This document shows, piece by piece, positions 18,190 through 27,054 of a DNA stretch of 64,000 nucleotides. The stretch is taken from contig CANQRM010000009.1 of assembly GCA_947626265.1 (NCBI GenBank), positions 41,602-105,601 of the forward strand, written 5' to 3'. Within the stretch, counting starts at the first letter, position 1. Every line of letters starts with the position of its first letter. Under the pieces are notes generated by a model, which saw nothing but the letters and a program-made list of their open reading frames with translations, had not been told where the DNA came from and searched no databases. The DNA comes from an uncultured Oscillospiraceae bacterium (GTDB lineage Bacteria; Bacillota; Clostridia; Oscillospirales; Oscillospiraceae). A program made the position numbers and the translations under genes.

Positions 18190-19889
18190 GCATGAAATAC
18201 ATACGCCTGGGCGACGTCCTCATCAAGAGCGGCGCCATCACCCCGGAACAGCTGGACGAGGCACTGGCCATGCAGAAGACGACGGGCCAGCGTCTCGGCA
18301 CCGTGCTCATCGACAGCGGCATCATCAAGGAGAGCCAGCTCATCAACGCCCTTACCACCCAGCTGGGCGTGGAATATATAGACCTGAGCACCGTCACCAT
18401 TCCCGCGGACATGGCCCGCATCCTCCCTCGGAGCATCGCGAAGAAGTATACCGTGGTGCCGGTGAAGGCCACCCGGTCGGAGCTCTACCTCGCCATGGCG
18501 GACCCCCTGAACTTCGTGGCCGTGGAGGAGGTCACCGCCGCCACAAAGCGCCGGGTCATCCCCATGATCACCACCGAGGCCGCCGCCCAGCGTGCCATCC
18601 AGAACCTCTACGGCAGCCAGGGTGCCAACAAGGCCATCGAGGAGATGCGCTTCGAGCTCAACAGCCAGGCCGCCACCCCCACCGCGTCGGCCACCGCCAC
18701 GGCGGAGAACCTGGTGGTGGACGAGGAGGACAAGGAGGCCGCCCCGGCCATCCGCCTTGTCAACTCCATCATCGAGCGGGGCTACAACGAGCACGCCAGC
18801 GACATCCACCTGGAGCCCTGCGAGGACAGGATGAGCATCCGCATCCGCGTGGATGGCCTTTTGCATGAGGTCATCGTGGTGCCCAAGGAGCTGGAAAACG
18901 CCGTGGTTTCCCGCCTCAAGATCATGGCCCGCATGGACATCGCCCAGCGGAATATCCCCCAGGACGGCCACGTGAACATCACTGTCCACGGCGAGACCAT
19001 GGACCTGCGCGTTTCCACGCTGCCCACGGTCTACGGCGAGAAGGTGGTCATCCGTCTTCTGCGGAAAAATCCCGAGCTCATCAGCATGGAGGGCATCGGC
19101 CTTCAGGGGGACAACCTGAAGCTCTTCCAAAAGCTCATCACCTCCACCAAGGAGGGCGCCATCCTCATGGTGGGCCCCACCGGCTCCGGCAAGACCTCCA
19201 CCATGTACACCATCATCGACATGCTGAAGAACGAGACGGTGAACCTCATCTCCCTGGAGGACCCGGTGGAATTTTTCATCGACCAGGTCTGCCAGGTACA
19301 GATCAACGACCGGGCGGGCCTCACCTTCGCCAGCGCCCTGCGCTCGGTGCTGCGCCAGGACCCGGACATCATCGCCGTGGGCGAGATACGCGACGGCGAG
19401 ACCGCGGACATCGCCATGCGCTCGGCCATCACCGGCCACGTGGTGCTCTCCACCATCCACACCAACTCCGCTCTCGCGAGCCTTGACCGGCTTTTGAACA
19501 TCGGCGTGGAGCCCTACGTGCTGGCGGGTGCCTTGAAGGGCATCATCTCCCAGCGGCTCCTGCGCCGCATATGCCCCGACTGCCGGGAGCAGTACACCCC
19601 CACGGCCCAGGAGCGGGAGTACATGGGCCTTCCCCCCGAGGGGGACGAGGTGTTCTACCGGGGCGCGGGGTGCGACTCCTGCTTCCACACCGGCTACCGG
19701 GGGCGCATCGCCGCTTTTGAGATACTGACCATCACCCCCGAATTCCGCCAGTCCATCTATTCCGGCGACCGCTCCGCCATGGCGGACGCCATGACCAACA
19801 TGAACTTCCACCCCATCATGGACAACTGCCGCGACCTGGTGCTCCGGGGCGTCACCTCCGTGGAGGAGGTCCGGCGCATCGTCGGCTGA
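18186..19889 (+). CDS. pilB: Type IV pilus extension ATPase
   Basis: 567 residues, full length for GspE/PilB. The N-terminal MshEN-type domain begins with LGDVLIKSGAITPEQLDEAL. The motor domain has Walker A GPTGSGKTS near residue 330, Asp-box residues, Walker B-type DIIAVGEIRD near 395, a His box, and a zinc site made of CPDC near 463 and CDSC about 35 residues later. It powers pilin polymerisation at the cytoplasmic face with PilC and PilM. Its ATG overlaps the upstream pseudopilin stop. Confidence 0.97.
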   Translation: MSMKYIRLGDVLIKSGAITPEQLDEALAMQKTTGQRLGTVLIDSGIIKESQLINALTTQLGVEYIDLSTVTIPADMARILPRSIAKKYTVVPVKATRSELYLAMADPLNFVAVEEVTAATKRRVIPMITTEAAAQRAIQNLYGSQGANKAIEEMRFELNSQAATPTASATATAENLVVDEEDKEAAPAIRLVNSIIERGYNEHASDIHLEPCEDRMSIRIRVDGLLHEVIVVPKELENAVVSRLKIMARMDIAQRNIPQDGHVNITVHGETMDLRVSTLPTVYGEKVVIRLLRKNPELISMEGIGLQGDNLKLFQKLITSTKEGAILMVGPTGSGKTSTMYTIIDMLKNETVNLISLEDPVEFFIDQVCQVQINDRAGLTFASALRSVLRQDPDIIAVGEIRDGETADIAMRSAITGHVVLSTIHTNSALASLDRLLNIGVEPYVLAGALKGIISQRLLRRICPDCREQYTPTAQEREYMGLPPEGDEVFYRGAGCDSCFHTGYRGRIAAFEILTITPEFRQSIYSGDRSAMADAMTNMNFHPIMDNCRDLVLRGVTSVEEVRRIVG

Positions 19890-19903
19890 GAAGGAGAACT
19901 TAT

Positions 19904-20998
19904 ATGATGATGAACATCCACGACCTGGTGGACCTGGCCCACCAAAGCCGGGCCAGCGACGTGCATCTTGTCTGCACCCTTCCCCCCCGCTTTCGCGTGG
20001 ACGGCACGCTGGTGGACGCCCCGGGCACCCAGCCCCTGCAGGACGCCGACTGCCGCCAGTACGCCCGGGAGCTGTGCGGGGACCACTACAACGAGCTTTT
20101 GAAGATCGGCGAGCTGGACTTCGCCCAGACCATCGCGGGCATCCGCTGCCGCCTGAACGTATTCATGCAGCAGGGCCACTGCTCCGTGGCGCTGCGGTTA
20201 CTCAATGACCACATCCCCAAGATGGAGGAGCTGGGCCTGCCCGCCGTCGCCCAGGAGTTCCCCGGCTACAGCCAGGGCATCGTCCTCATCACCGGCGAGA
20301 CCGGCTCCGGCAAGTCCACCACCCTGGCCTCGGTCCTGGAGCGCATCAACGCAAGCCAGTCCAAGCATATCCTCACCCTGGAGGACCCGGTGGAGTACGT
20401 CTACACGCCCAAGAAGTGCGTCATCAACCAGCGGGAGATCGGCCGGGACACCCAGAGCTTCGCGGCGGGCCTGCGGGCGGCGCTGCGGGAGGACCCGGAC
20501 GTGATACTGGTGGGCGAGATGCGCGACCTGGACACCATTGAGACGGCCCTCACCGCCGCGGAGACGGGCCACCTGGTGTTCGGCACAGTGCACACCAACT
20601 CCGCCGCCGACTCCATCGACCGTATCGTGGATGTGTTCCCCGCCGAGCGCCAGCAGCAGATACGCCTGCAGCTTTCCATGACCCTCAGGGCCGTGCTGAG
20701 CCAGCAGCTCCTGCCCCGGAAGTCCGGCACGGGCCGGGTCCTGGCCTGCGAGGTCATGAAGGTGGACAGCGCCATCCGAAACCTCATCCGGGAGGGCAAG
20801 ACCCCCCAGATCAACAACACCATCCAGACCACGGCGAGCCTGGGCAACATCCTCATGGACAAGACCCTGGCGAACCTGTATAACAAGGGCGACATCTCCC
20901 GGGAGGTATACGAGTCCGCCCTCCGGGACCCCCTGGCGGCGAAGAACGCCCCGGGCGGGCAGCCCGCCGCCCCTGCGCCCAACCGCTATCACTTCTGA
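19904..20998 (+). CDS. pilT: Type IV pilus retraction ATPase
   Basis: 364 residues, normal for PilT. Walker A GETGSGKST is near residue 131 and Walker B-type DVILVGEMRD near 199. The PilT hallmark AIRNLIREGK with PQINNTIQT lies near 290, which separates it from PilB and PilU. A short Ala/Pro tail ends the protein. AAGGAG is 7 bases before the ATG. Its presence implies retractile pili and hence possible twitching or DNA uptake, though no competence genes are in the window. Confidence 0.96.
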   Translation: MMMNIHDLVDLAHQSRASDVHLVCTLPPRFRVDGTLVDAPGTQPLQDADCRQYARELCGDHYNELLKIGELDFAQTIAGIRCRLNVFMQQGHCSVALRLLNDHIPKMEELGLPAVAQEFPGYSQGIVLITGETGSGKSTTLASVLERINASQSKHILTLEDPVEYVYTPKKCVINQREIGRDTQSFAAGLRAALREDPDVILVGEMRDLDTIETALTAAETGHLVFGTVHTNSAADSIDRIVDVFPAERQQQIRLQLSMTLRAVLSQQLLPRKSGTGRVLACEVMKVDSAIRNLIREGKTPQINNTIQTTASLGNILMDKTLANLYNKGDISREVYESALRDPLAAKNAPGGQPAAPAPNRYHF

Positions 20999-21033
20999 TA
21001 GTCTTCATTCCTGCGGAAAGGAGATGATCTCCC

Positions 21034-22239
21034 TTGCCCTTTTACTACTACCAGGGCGCCTATTCCAACGGTGAGAAGGTCACCGGCACCGTGGAGGCCA
21101 ACACCCAGGCGGACGCCGTCGTGCTCATCCGCCAGAGCTGCGACACCATCCTGTCCGTCAGGGAGGTCCACGCCCAGCAGAAGGCCAGGGACTTCACCCC
21201 CTTCAAGAAGGTGGACCCCAAGGCCCTCAGTATCGTCTGCCAGCAGTTCTCCATCATCCTGAAAGCCGGCCTGCCCCTGGTGCAGGCGGTGGACCTGGTC
21301 TCCGGCCAGTGCCAGGACAAGGTCCTGACGAAGATATTAAAGCAGGCGTCGGAGGACGTGTCCAACGGCTGGAGCCTCTCCTACAGCCTGCAGCGGCGGG
21401 CAAAGCTGCCCACCGCCTTTGTGGAGACCATCCGCTCCGGCGAGGAGACCGGCGACCTGTCCGGCGCCTTCGCCCGCATGAGCACCTACTATGACCGCAT
21501 GGCGAAGACGAAGAGCTCCGTCTCCGGCGCCATGATCTACCCCGCCTTCGTGCTTTTGGCGGCGGTGGTTGTGGTCGTCGTCATCGTGACGGTGGCCGTG
21601 CCCGCCATGACCCAGTCCTTCGCCGACATGGGCTCGGAGCTGCCCCTCCCCACCCGCATGCTCATCGGCCTGTCCGACTTCATGCAGGCCCATTTTCTCC
21701 ACCTCTTTCTGGGCGTCGCGGCCTTCGCGCTGGCGGTGTTCCTCTGGAGCCGCACCGCCTCCGGCCACATGGCCCTGGCGAAGTTCCGGCTGCGCATCCC
21801 CGTGCTGGGCCGCATCGCCCTCATGAGCGGCGCCAGCCAGTTCGCCCACACCATGTCCGCCATGATGGCGGCGGGCACGCCCATCCTCCAGTCCCTGAAC
21901 GTGGCGGGCCGGAGCATGTCCAACTACTGCATGAGCCATGAGATACTGGCCACCATCCCCGGCGTGGAGTCGGGCAAATCCCTGGGCGAGTGCATGGCCC
22001 GGGCGAAGCACCTGCCCCAGATGCTCATCCAGATGACCGCCGTGGGCGAGAGCACCGGCGCCATGGAGAGCATGCTGGAGATCATCGCGGAGTACTACGA
22101 CAACGAGGTGGACACCGCCACGGCCCGGGCCCTCTCCCTGCTGGAGCCCATCATCATCGCCTTTCTGGCCGTCATCGTGGTGGTTCTCCTGCTGGCCATC
22201 TACCTGCCCATATTCTCCATGGAAAACGCCATCGCATAG
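21034..22239 (+). CDS. pilC: Type IV pilus inner-membrane platform protein
   Basis: 401 residues with the two-fold GspF/PilC architecture: a soluble domain, a transmembrane span near 170-190, a short loop, another span, a second GspF domain and a last span near 370-395 (IIIAFLAVIVVVLLLAIYL). The start is a TTG at 21034, ten bases after AAAGGAG; the nearby ATG at 21024 is in another frame. The protein couples the PilB/PilT motors to the growing pilus. Confidence 0.94.
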   Translation: MPFYYYQGAYSNGEKVTGTVEANTQADAVVLIRQSCDTILSVREVHAQQKARDFTPFKKVDPKALSIVCQQFSIILKAGLPLVQAVDLVSGQCQDKVLTKILKQASEDVSNGWSLSYSLQRRAKLPTAFVETIRSGEETGDLSGAFARMSTYYDRMAKTKSSVSGAMIYPAFVLLAAVVVVVVIVTVAVPAMTQSFADMGSELPLPTRMLIGLSDFMQAHFLHLFLGVAAFALAVFLWSRTASGHMALAKFRLRIPVLGRIALMSGASQFAHTMSAMMAAGTPILQSLNVAGRSMSNYCMSHEILATIPGVESGKSLGECMARAKHLPQMLIQMTAVGESTGAMESMLEIIAEYYDNEVDTATARALSLLEPIIIAFLAVIVVVLLLAIYLPIFSMENAIA

Positions 22240-22325
22240 ACAACGCAAAACAACCCCATCGAGTACGCGGCCTGACCCACCGCGCTCAGATAGCAGACAC
22301 CATTTTAAAGGAGGAATGAAAAATC

Positions 22326-22775
22326 ATGCGTAAAATGAAGAGCAAGAAGGGCTTTACCCTCATCGAGATGCTGATCGTCGTGGGCATCATCGCGGTGCTG
22401 GTCGCCGTGTCCATCCCCATGGTCAACAGCTCCCTGGAGCGGGCCCGCGTGGCCACCGACATGGCCAACGAGCGCTCCGCCAAGGCCGCCGCCCTGGTCA
22501 TCTATCTGGGCGGGGACCTGACGTCCAATGGAGGCGCCGTTTCAGGTGAAGCAACTAGTGCTCAAATCACCGGGGGCGCCTGCAAATACGACGCCGCCAA
22601 TGGAAAGATAGTTGGTAGTGGCACCGTTACAGGTTACGGCCAGTGCGCCCAGCACAAGGGCGGCTATATCACTGTCCAAGTTAATGATAAGACCGGTGTA
22701 GTCACAATCAATTGGGCTGGTTTGAGCGGTAGTGGTACCAGTACTAAGGCCCATCTTGATCCTACGACGACCTGA
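22326..22775 (+). CDS. pilA: Major type IV pilin
   Basis: 149 residues. MRKMKSKKGFTLIEML gives Gly9|Phe10 cleavage, Glu5 and a canonical hydrophobic helix. Two Cys residues about 27 apart (GGACKYD and YGQCAQH) could form the C-terminal disulfide loop. The size and strong GGAGG ribosome site mark it as the main subunit. Codon use in the second half shifts towards GGT, GTT and ACT, unlike the GC-ending codons around it, which fits high expression or exchange of a variable tip. It stands alone between pilC and three hairpins ahead of pilD. Confidence 0.93.
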   Translation: MRKMKSKKGFTLIEMLIVVGIIAVLVAVSIPMVNSSLERARVATDMANERSAKAAALVIYLGGDLTSNGGAVSGEATSAQITGGACKYDAANGKIVGSGTVTGYGQCAQHKGGYITVQVNDKTGVVTINWAGLSGSGTSTKAHLDPTTT

Positions 22776-22816
22776 CCAAAGAACAGCGGCTCTGACCTGA
22801 CTGTAACATAACACCT

Positions 22817-22936
22817 CCCCGCCCGTGCGGGTCACCGGGCGGGGGCAGGACGGAAAACGACCCGGCTGGCGGTTCACGCCGCCAGTCCGGGCCGGCCCGA
22901 TTCGCCTTTGAGCCTCCGTCAAGGCGCTTGACGGAG
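22817..22936 (+). promoter_or_regulatory. Three tandem hairpins between pilA and pilD
   Basis: In the 193-base gap lie three stems: 22817-22825 with 22836-22844; 22861-22872 with 22879-22891 (one bulge); and a perfect 10-bp stem 22914-22923 with 22927-22936 over a 3-base loop. Only short U-tracts follow (GTTTC after the last). They may protect the pilA message 3' end and attenuate read-through into the low-abundance assembly genes. Confidence 0.5.
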
Positions 22937-22968
22937 TTTCAAGGGCAAAGGAAAGGATACCTTATCTC

Positions 22969-23790
22969 ATGGAGCATGTACACGACCACACCTTCTGGGA
23001 GATGGTCTCGGAGACCCTGACCAGCCCGTACCTCCGCCCCCTGCTGGCCCTGTGGCTGGGAGTGCTGGGCGCGGTGATGGGCAGCTTCTTAGACTGCGCC
23101 GCCTCCCGCCGGGGCACCGGCCGCTCGGTCCTGCGCGGCCGCTCCCAGTGCGATTCCTGCGGCCATCAACTGGCCGCCTGGGAGATGATACCCCTCATAA
23201 GCTGGCCCCTCTTCCGGGGGACCTGCCGCCACTGCGGGGCCCATATCCCGGTGGAGTGCTGGCTGGCGGAGGTCTTCGGCGCGGCCGCCTTCGCCGCCCT
23301 GACCCTCGCCGTCGGCGGGTCGCTGGAGCTTTTGATGTGGCTCATTCTGGCGGCGCTGCTGCTGGAGCTCTCCCTCATCGACGCCCGGGAGCAGATACTG
23401 CCCGACGGGCTCTTGATCGCCGCGGCTGTGGTGCGGCTGGTGTTCTGGGTCATAGAGGGCCATTCCCTCCCCGCATTGGGCCAGATGGCGATAGGGGCCC
23501 TCAGCATAAGCGTGCCCCTTCTTCTCCTCTCCCTTCTGATGGACAAGGTCCTGGGCCGGGAGAGCATGGGCGGCGGGGACATCAAGCTCATGGCGGTGCT
23601 GGGGCTTTATTTCCCCTGGCAGCAGATGGTATTCCTGCTCCTGGCGTCCTGCCTCGTGGGCATCGTGGGCGGGCTCATCACCGCCAGGCGCGGCAAACCC
23701 TTCCCCTTCGGGCCCTATATCGCCCTGGGGGCGCTCATCACCCGCCTCGCGGGCGGGCCGGTGATAAGCTGGTATCTGGGCCTTTTCTGA
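22969..23790 (+). CDS. pilD: Prepilin leader peptidase / N-methyltransferase
   Basis: 273 residues. It has the tetra-Cys zinc site C61-x2-C64 and C86-x2-C89 typical of bifunctional PilD, and the two aspartyl protease residues in LSLIDAREQILPD (Asp138) and GGGDIKL (Asp204), with about seven to eight transmembrane spans. It should cleave all the prepilins of this operon, including the giant one. AAAGGA precedes the start. The gene begins 32 bases after the last of the hairpins that follow pilA. Confidence 0.95.
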   Translation: MEHVHDHTFWEMVSETLTSPYLRPLLALWLGVLGAVMGSFLDCAASRRGTGRSVLRGRSQCDSCGHQLAAWEMIPLISWPLFRGTCRHCGAHIPVECWLAEVFGAAAFAALTLAVGGSLELLMWLILAALLLELSLIDAREQILPDGLLIAAAVVRLVFWVIEGHSLPALGQMAIGALSISVPLLLLSLLMDKVLGRESMGGGDIKLMAVLGLYFPWQQMVFLLLASCLVGIVGGLITARRGKPFPFGPYIALGALITRLAGGPVISWYLGLF

Positions 23791-23814
23791 CAGCATTTTT
23801 GGGAGGTGTATCCT

Positions 23815-24804
23815 ATGGGCACAAAGCTGGGCTTTGACATAGGCAACAACAGCGTGAAGATCGCGGAGGTCCGCGGCGGAAAGCTGACCGTGCACGATAT
23901 CCGCATGCCGGACAATATGATGTCGGACGGCGAGATCGCCATGCCCAACGGCTTTTCCGACTTCCTCCGCCGGGAGATGAAGGCCCGGAAGATCAAGGGC
24001 CGGGAGTGCTCCCTCGTCTTCCCCGCCCGGCAGGCCATATGCCGGTTCCTCGCCATGCCCAAAATGAGTAAGGACCAGCTGGCCCTGAATCTGCCCTATG
24101 AGTTTTCCGAGTTCGTGGAGAACGACCCGGACAGGTTCGTCTATGACTACGCCATGTGCGCCCCCGACGAAAACGACGACCCGGAGCAGATGTATATGAT
24201 GGCCGCGGCCGCCTCCAAGGAGCGCATCACCCAGTATATCCGCATCTTCTCCGGCGCGGGGCTGAAGCTGAAGACCCTCCTGCCCGTGGAGATGAGCCTC
24301 ATGCGCCTGGTGGCGAACTACCGGGCCAGGGACCCGGAGAACCGGCCGCAGGAGTACTGCTTCGTGAACCTGGGCCGGAATACGGTGGTCATCACCATCA
24401 TCAAAAACGACCGCATCCGCGCCGCCCGGCAGATAGAGCTCGGCTGCGCCGCCATCGACGCCGCCATCGCCGACATGCTGGGCGTGGACCCCTTCCTGGC
24501 CGGGACATATAAATACAACAACTTCCAGGGCGTGCTGGACACCCCCCAGTGCGCCGAGGTATATCAGCGCATCGCCGTGGAGGTCCAGCGGGTGTTGAAC
24601 TTCTACCGCTTCAACTACCGGGACAGCGAGCTCAATGGCATGTACCTTCTGGGCGGCGGCGCTTCTATGAGCCAGCTCACCGACGCGGTGGTGGATATGG
24701 CGGAGATGCCCGCGCTGCCCCTGGACGAGCTGATGAACGCCCCCGGCCTGGACCTCACCAGCGCCGTCAAGGGCGCGCTCGCCATCGGCATGGCCGTGGG
24801 CTGA
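23815..24804 (+). CDS. pilM: Type IV pilus actin-like assembly protein
   Basis: 329 residues. The N-terminal GFDIGNNSVKIAEV and later LLGGGASM segments are phosphate-binding signatures of the FtsA/actin-like PilM family. I start at the ATG at 23815, seven bases after GGGAGGT; an in-frame GTG at 23806 overlaps that site. PilM binds the cytoplasmic tail of PilN and links the PilN/PilO frame to the motor. It lies 24 bases after pilD and 15 before pilN. Confidence 0.93.
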   Translation: MGTKLGFDIGNNSVKIAEVRGGKLTVHDIRMPDNMMSDGEIAMPNGFSDFLRREMKARKIKGRECSLVFPARQAICRFLAMPKMSKDQLALNLPYEFSEFVENDPDRFVYDYAMCAPDENDDPEQMYMMAAAASKERITQYIRIFSGAGLKLKTLLPVEMSLMRLVANYRARDPENRPQEYCFVNLGRNTVVITIIKNDRIRAARQIELGCAAIDAAIADMLGVDPFLAGTYKYNNFQGVLDTPQCAEVYQRIAVEVQRVLNFYRFNYRDSELNGMYLLGGGASMSQLTDAVVDMAEMPALPLDELMNAPGLDLTSAVKGALAIGMAVG

Positions 24805-24819
24805 GAGGAGGCGGAGCTT

Positions 24820-25410
24820 ATGGCAAAGGAAAAGAAGCTGGTCCTGCCGGACAAGCGGACGATGAACCTCTATTATAAGCCGGACCGCACCACCCGCCCC
24901 GCCACCATCGCCCTGTACGTGCTGTTCGCGCTGTCGCTGCTGCTGGCGGCGGCCAAGTTCGGCGTCTACGACCTGCTGATGAAGCTGGACGACGCCCAGG
25001 CGGAGCTTGCCCGCACCCAGGCCGCCGAGCAGCAGTACGCCATGCAGCTTACCGACTACGACGAGGTGCTGCACCAGTACCACCTCTACAGCGCCACCGA
25101 GGACGAGCTGAACACCACCGACCGCATGGAGATACTGGATATGCTGGACAGGCTCGTCCGCTCCCGGGCGGATGTGGAGACCTACTCCATCGCCGGGCCC
25201 ACCGTCACCTTCCAGATGTCCGGCATCACCCTGGGCGAGTCCGCCGAGATCATCCGGGACCTGCGGGAGAGCCCCCTGGTGGCCGCCGCCAGCGTGAATA
25301 CCGCCGCCACCGATGAGAACGCGGGCGACAACCTCGTGCCCGAGGATCCCAACATGCCCGTCACCGCGACGGTGACCATCACCTTGGCAAAGGAGGCGGG
25401 TATCGAATGA
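24820..25410 (+). CDS. pilN: Type IV pilus alignment protein PilN-like
   Basis: 196 residues with the PilN layout: a cytoplasmic tail containing the PilM-binding type NLYYKPDR, one transmembrane span (about 28-48), a coiled coil (about 50-85) and a small ferredoxin-like fold. GAGGAGGCGG lies upstream, and the stop overlaps the pilO start (ATGA). Sequence identity in this family is low, so the call depends on topology and position between pilM and pilO. Confidence 0.85.
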   Translation: MAKEKKLVLPDKRTMNLYYKPDRTTRPATIALYVLFALSLLLAAAKFGVYDLLMKLDDAQAELARTQAAEQQYAMQLTDYDEVLHQYHLYSATEDELNTTDRMEILDMLDRLVRSRADVETYSIAGPTVTFQMSGITLGESAEIIRDLRESPLVAAASVNTAATDENAGDNLVPEDPNMPVTATVTITLAKEAGIE

Positions 25411-26462
25411 GAAGAAAGCTTACGCCCCGGGAGACCGCTCTGTTGATCTTGCTGCTGGTCCTGGCGCTGGGCAGCGCCTATTACCTGCTCTTCTACACGC
25501 CCACCACCGAGGAGATCGAGCTCACCGAGACCCGCATCGCCGACACCCAGGACCAGATCACCGCCGACCAGCTCCGCCTGGCCCAGAAGCAGCAGATGCA
25601 GGAGGAACTGGACGCCATCTTCGCCGCCGACCCGGACCCGGTGTCCATGGCCCCCTATGACAACAGCCGCAACGTGATGCACGAGCTGAATGCCATTTTG
25701 GAGAATACGCAGGATTACTCCCTCTCCTTCGCCTCCGTGACCGCCGACGAGGACAGCGACGTGGTCCGGCGGGATATCTCCCTGACCTACACCAGCACCG
25801 GCTACAGCGCCGCGCTGGATATCCTGCAAAAGCTCCACGACAGTCAGTACCGCTGCCTTCTCAATAACGTGGCGATCTCTTTGAAGGAGCGCAGCCATGA
25901 GGGCGGCTGGTGGTATAACCTGCTCATGGGCTCCGTGGACAGCGTCCCCGATACGGAGACTTCCATGGATGAGTACTCCGACGTGACCGTGACCGCCACC
26001 CTCACCTTCTTTGAGTACACCGACGGCCCCGTGGAGACCGGCGCCGACAACGCCGTGCAGTGGAAGGCCCCGGCCCAGGATACGGCCTATAACGGCCCCG
26101 AGGTGCCCGACGTGGAGGAGGGCTATTCCGGCTGGATGCAGAACCGGGATGGGCTCTACTTCTACTTCCGGGACGGCCAGATGGTGACAGACGAGTGGAT
26201 CACCGGCCGGTATGGCCAGTGGTACTATATCCAGCTCAACGGCGTCATGGCCACCGGCTTCACCTACGTCAGCAACGCCTCCAGCTCCGGCTTCTTCTAC
26301 TTCGCCACCGGGGGCAACGACGAGGGCGCCATGCTCACCGGCTGGCAGAATATCAGCGAGGGCAACGCCGGCTGGTTCGAGACCGCCCACAACGGCCACT
26401 ACGGCTCCTGCACCTATACCGACGCCTGGGGCGAGTTCAAGGACTACCGCCCCGTGGTCTGA
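25407..26462 (+). CDS. pilO: PilO-like pilus alignment protein fused to cell-wall-binding-like repeats
   Basis: 351 residues. The first ~215 match PilO topology: a short tail, one transmembrane span (LLILLLVLALGSAYYLLFY), a coiled coil and a ferredoxin-like fold. From about residue 238 a new region follows with aromatic-Gly repeats such as GWMQNRDGLYFYFRDGQM, GQWYYIQLNGVMATGF and GAMLTGWQN, the style of choline- or glucan-binding (CW_binding) repeats. Usual PilO proteins are about 180-220 residues and lack this. The extra part would lie outside the membrane, where it could grip the wall and fix the pilus machine. It is last in the operon, followed by a strong terminator. Confidence 0.85.
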   Translation: MRRKLTPRETALLILLLVLALGSAYYLLFYTPTTEEIELTETRIADTQDQITADQLRLAQKQQMQEELDAIFAADPDPVSMAPYDNSRNVMHELNAILENTQDYSLSFASVTADEDSDVVRRDISLTYTSTGYSAALDILQKLHDSQYRCLLNNVAISLKERSHEGGWWYNLLMGSVDSVPDTETSMDEYSDVTVTATLTFFEYTDGPVETGADNAVQWKAPAQDTAYNGPEVPDVEEGYSGWMQNRDGLYFYFRDGQMVTDEWITGRYGQWYYIQLNGVMATGFTYVSNASSSGFFYFATGGNDEGAMLTGWQNISEGNAGWFETAHNGHYGSCTYTDAWGEFKDYRPVV

Positions 26463-26479
26463 AAAAGGCAAAATAGTGT

Positions 26480-26512
26480 CCCGGCCCGGTGAAAACCGGG
26501 CCGGGGTTTTTT
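26480..26512 (+). terminator. Strong intrinsic terminator of the pilus operon
   Basis: A perfect 11-bp GC-rich stem (26480-26490 with 26495-26505), GAAA loop, then GTTTTTT. It starts 17 bases after the pilO stop. The T-run overlaps the stop codon of the convergent deacetylase fragment. Confidence 0.95.
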
Positions 26513-26750
26513 ATGCCTTGGGCGTCATGCGCCCGGTGTTGTCGATGTCGTACTCCCCCGTCAGCAGCAGCTCCGACACGGGCACGATCTCATAGCCCTC
26601 TTTCAAGAGGTACTCTATGACGCCCCCCAGCGCCTCCGGCGTATGCTTGGCGGCATTGTGGAACAGGATGATGCTGCCGTCCGAGACCCGGCTGGTGACC
26701 CGCTTGTAGATATCATCCGCACTCAGGTCCTTCCAGTCCAAGCTGTCACG
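26511..26750 (-). pseudogene. Polysaccharide deacetylase, C-terminal fragment (split by the island)
   Basis: Eighty codons: the C-terminal third of a NodB/PdaB-type polysaccharide deacetylase, from RDSLDWKDLSADDIYKRV through GSIILFHNAAKHTPEAL, which contains the family His motif, to the natural stop. The upstream part sits at 59318-59663 on the same strand. Fusing the two at the shared ACG restores QWDVERDSLDWKD in frame, so the break is a clean insertion rather than decay. A frame starting inside the island at 26831 reads into this fragment, but its first ~27 residues look unlike any deacetylase. The family acts on peptidoglycan or other N-acetylated surface glycans, and some members act in the spore cortex. 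Confidence 0.92.
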
Positions 26751-26770
26751 TTCCCATACAGAGGAAAGGG
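26733..26770. other. Left attachment site (attL) of the 32.6-kb island
   Basis: Crossover at the ACG of 26748-26750. The deacetylase arm lies to the left and starts CCAGT at 26733; the island arm starts TTCCCATACAG at 26751. The island arm is the imperfect inverse of the right end (CGTTCCCA shared, AAAG 10 bases further on), as expected for the two halves of a serine-recombinase attP. Confidence 0.8.
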
Positions 26771-27054
26771 GTTGGTATTGGGGCGGTTGAGGGGCGTTAA
26801 TGGACAAACAACAGCCAGGCACTGTTCTCACTGCAGAGGGTTCAGATGCTTCTGCGCCAGGCCCAGGATGTGCGCCAAGGAACGCGCGGCCAGGGGCATA
26901 AACATCATTATCCTGCCCAGACGGGCGGGATAAACGGATTAGTGGACAAAATCGTCAGCGTTCTCATTCTGTATCATTTCCACAGAGAACTCGTTGTCAA
27001 TGCCTTTGTGAAACTATACTTTCCGACTACAGAAAAACGCGTCATATGTTTTCC
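26751..27054. other. Left-end non-coding stretch of the island
   Basis: 304 bases between attL and the last gene of the polysaccharide operon. I see no gene with a ribosome site. Leftward-reading TTGACA near 26990 has no convincing -10 partner. A short GC hairpin (CCCGCCCGTCTGGGC on the minus strand near 26920) without a U-run is the only structure, so no clear terminator closes the long operon. Confidence 0.5.

Noticed and set aside
26511..26831. The 106-codon frame reading from the island into the deacetylase tail as a real gene
   Set aside because: The first ~27 codons are island sequence unlike any deacetylase, and the catalytic part is missing; it is best read as a broken gene.
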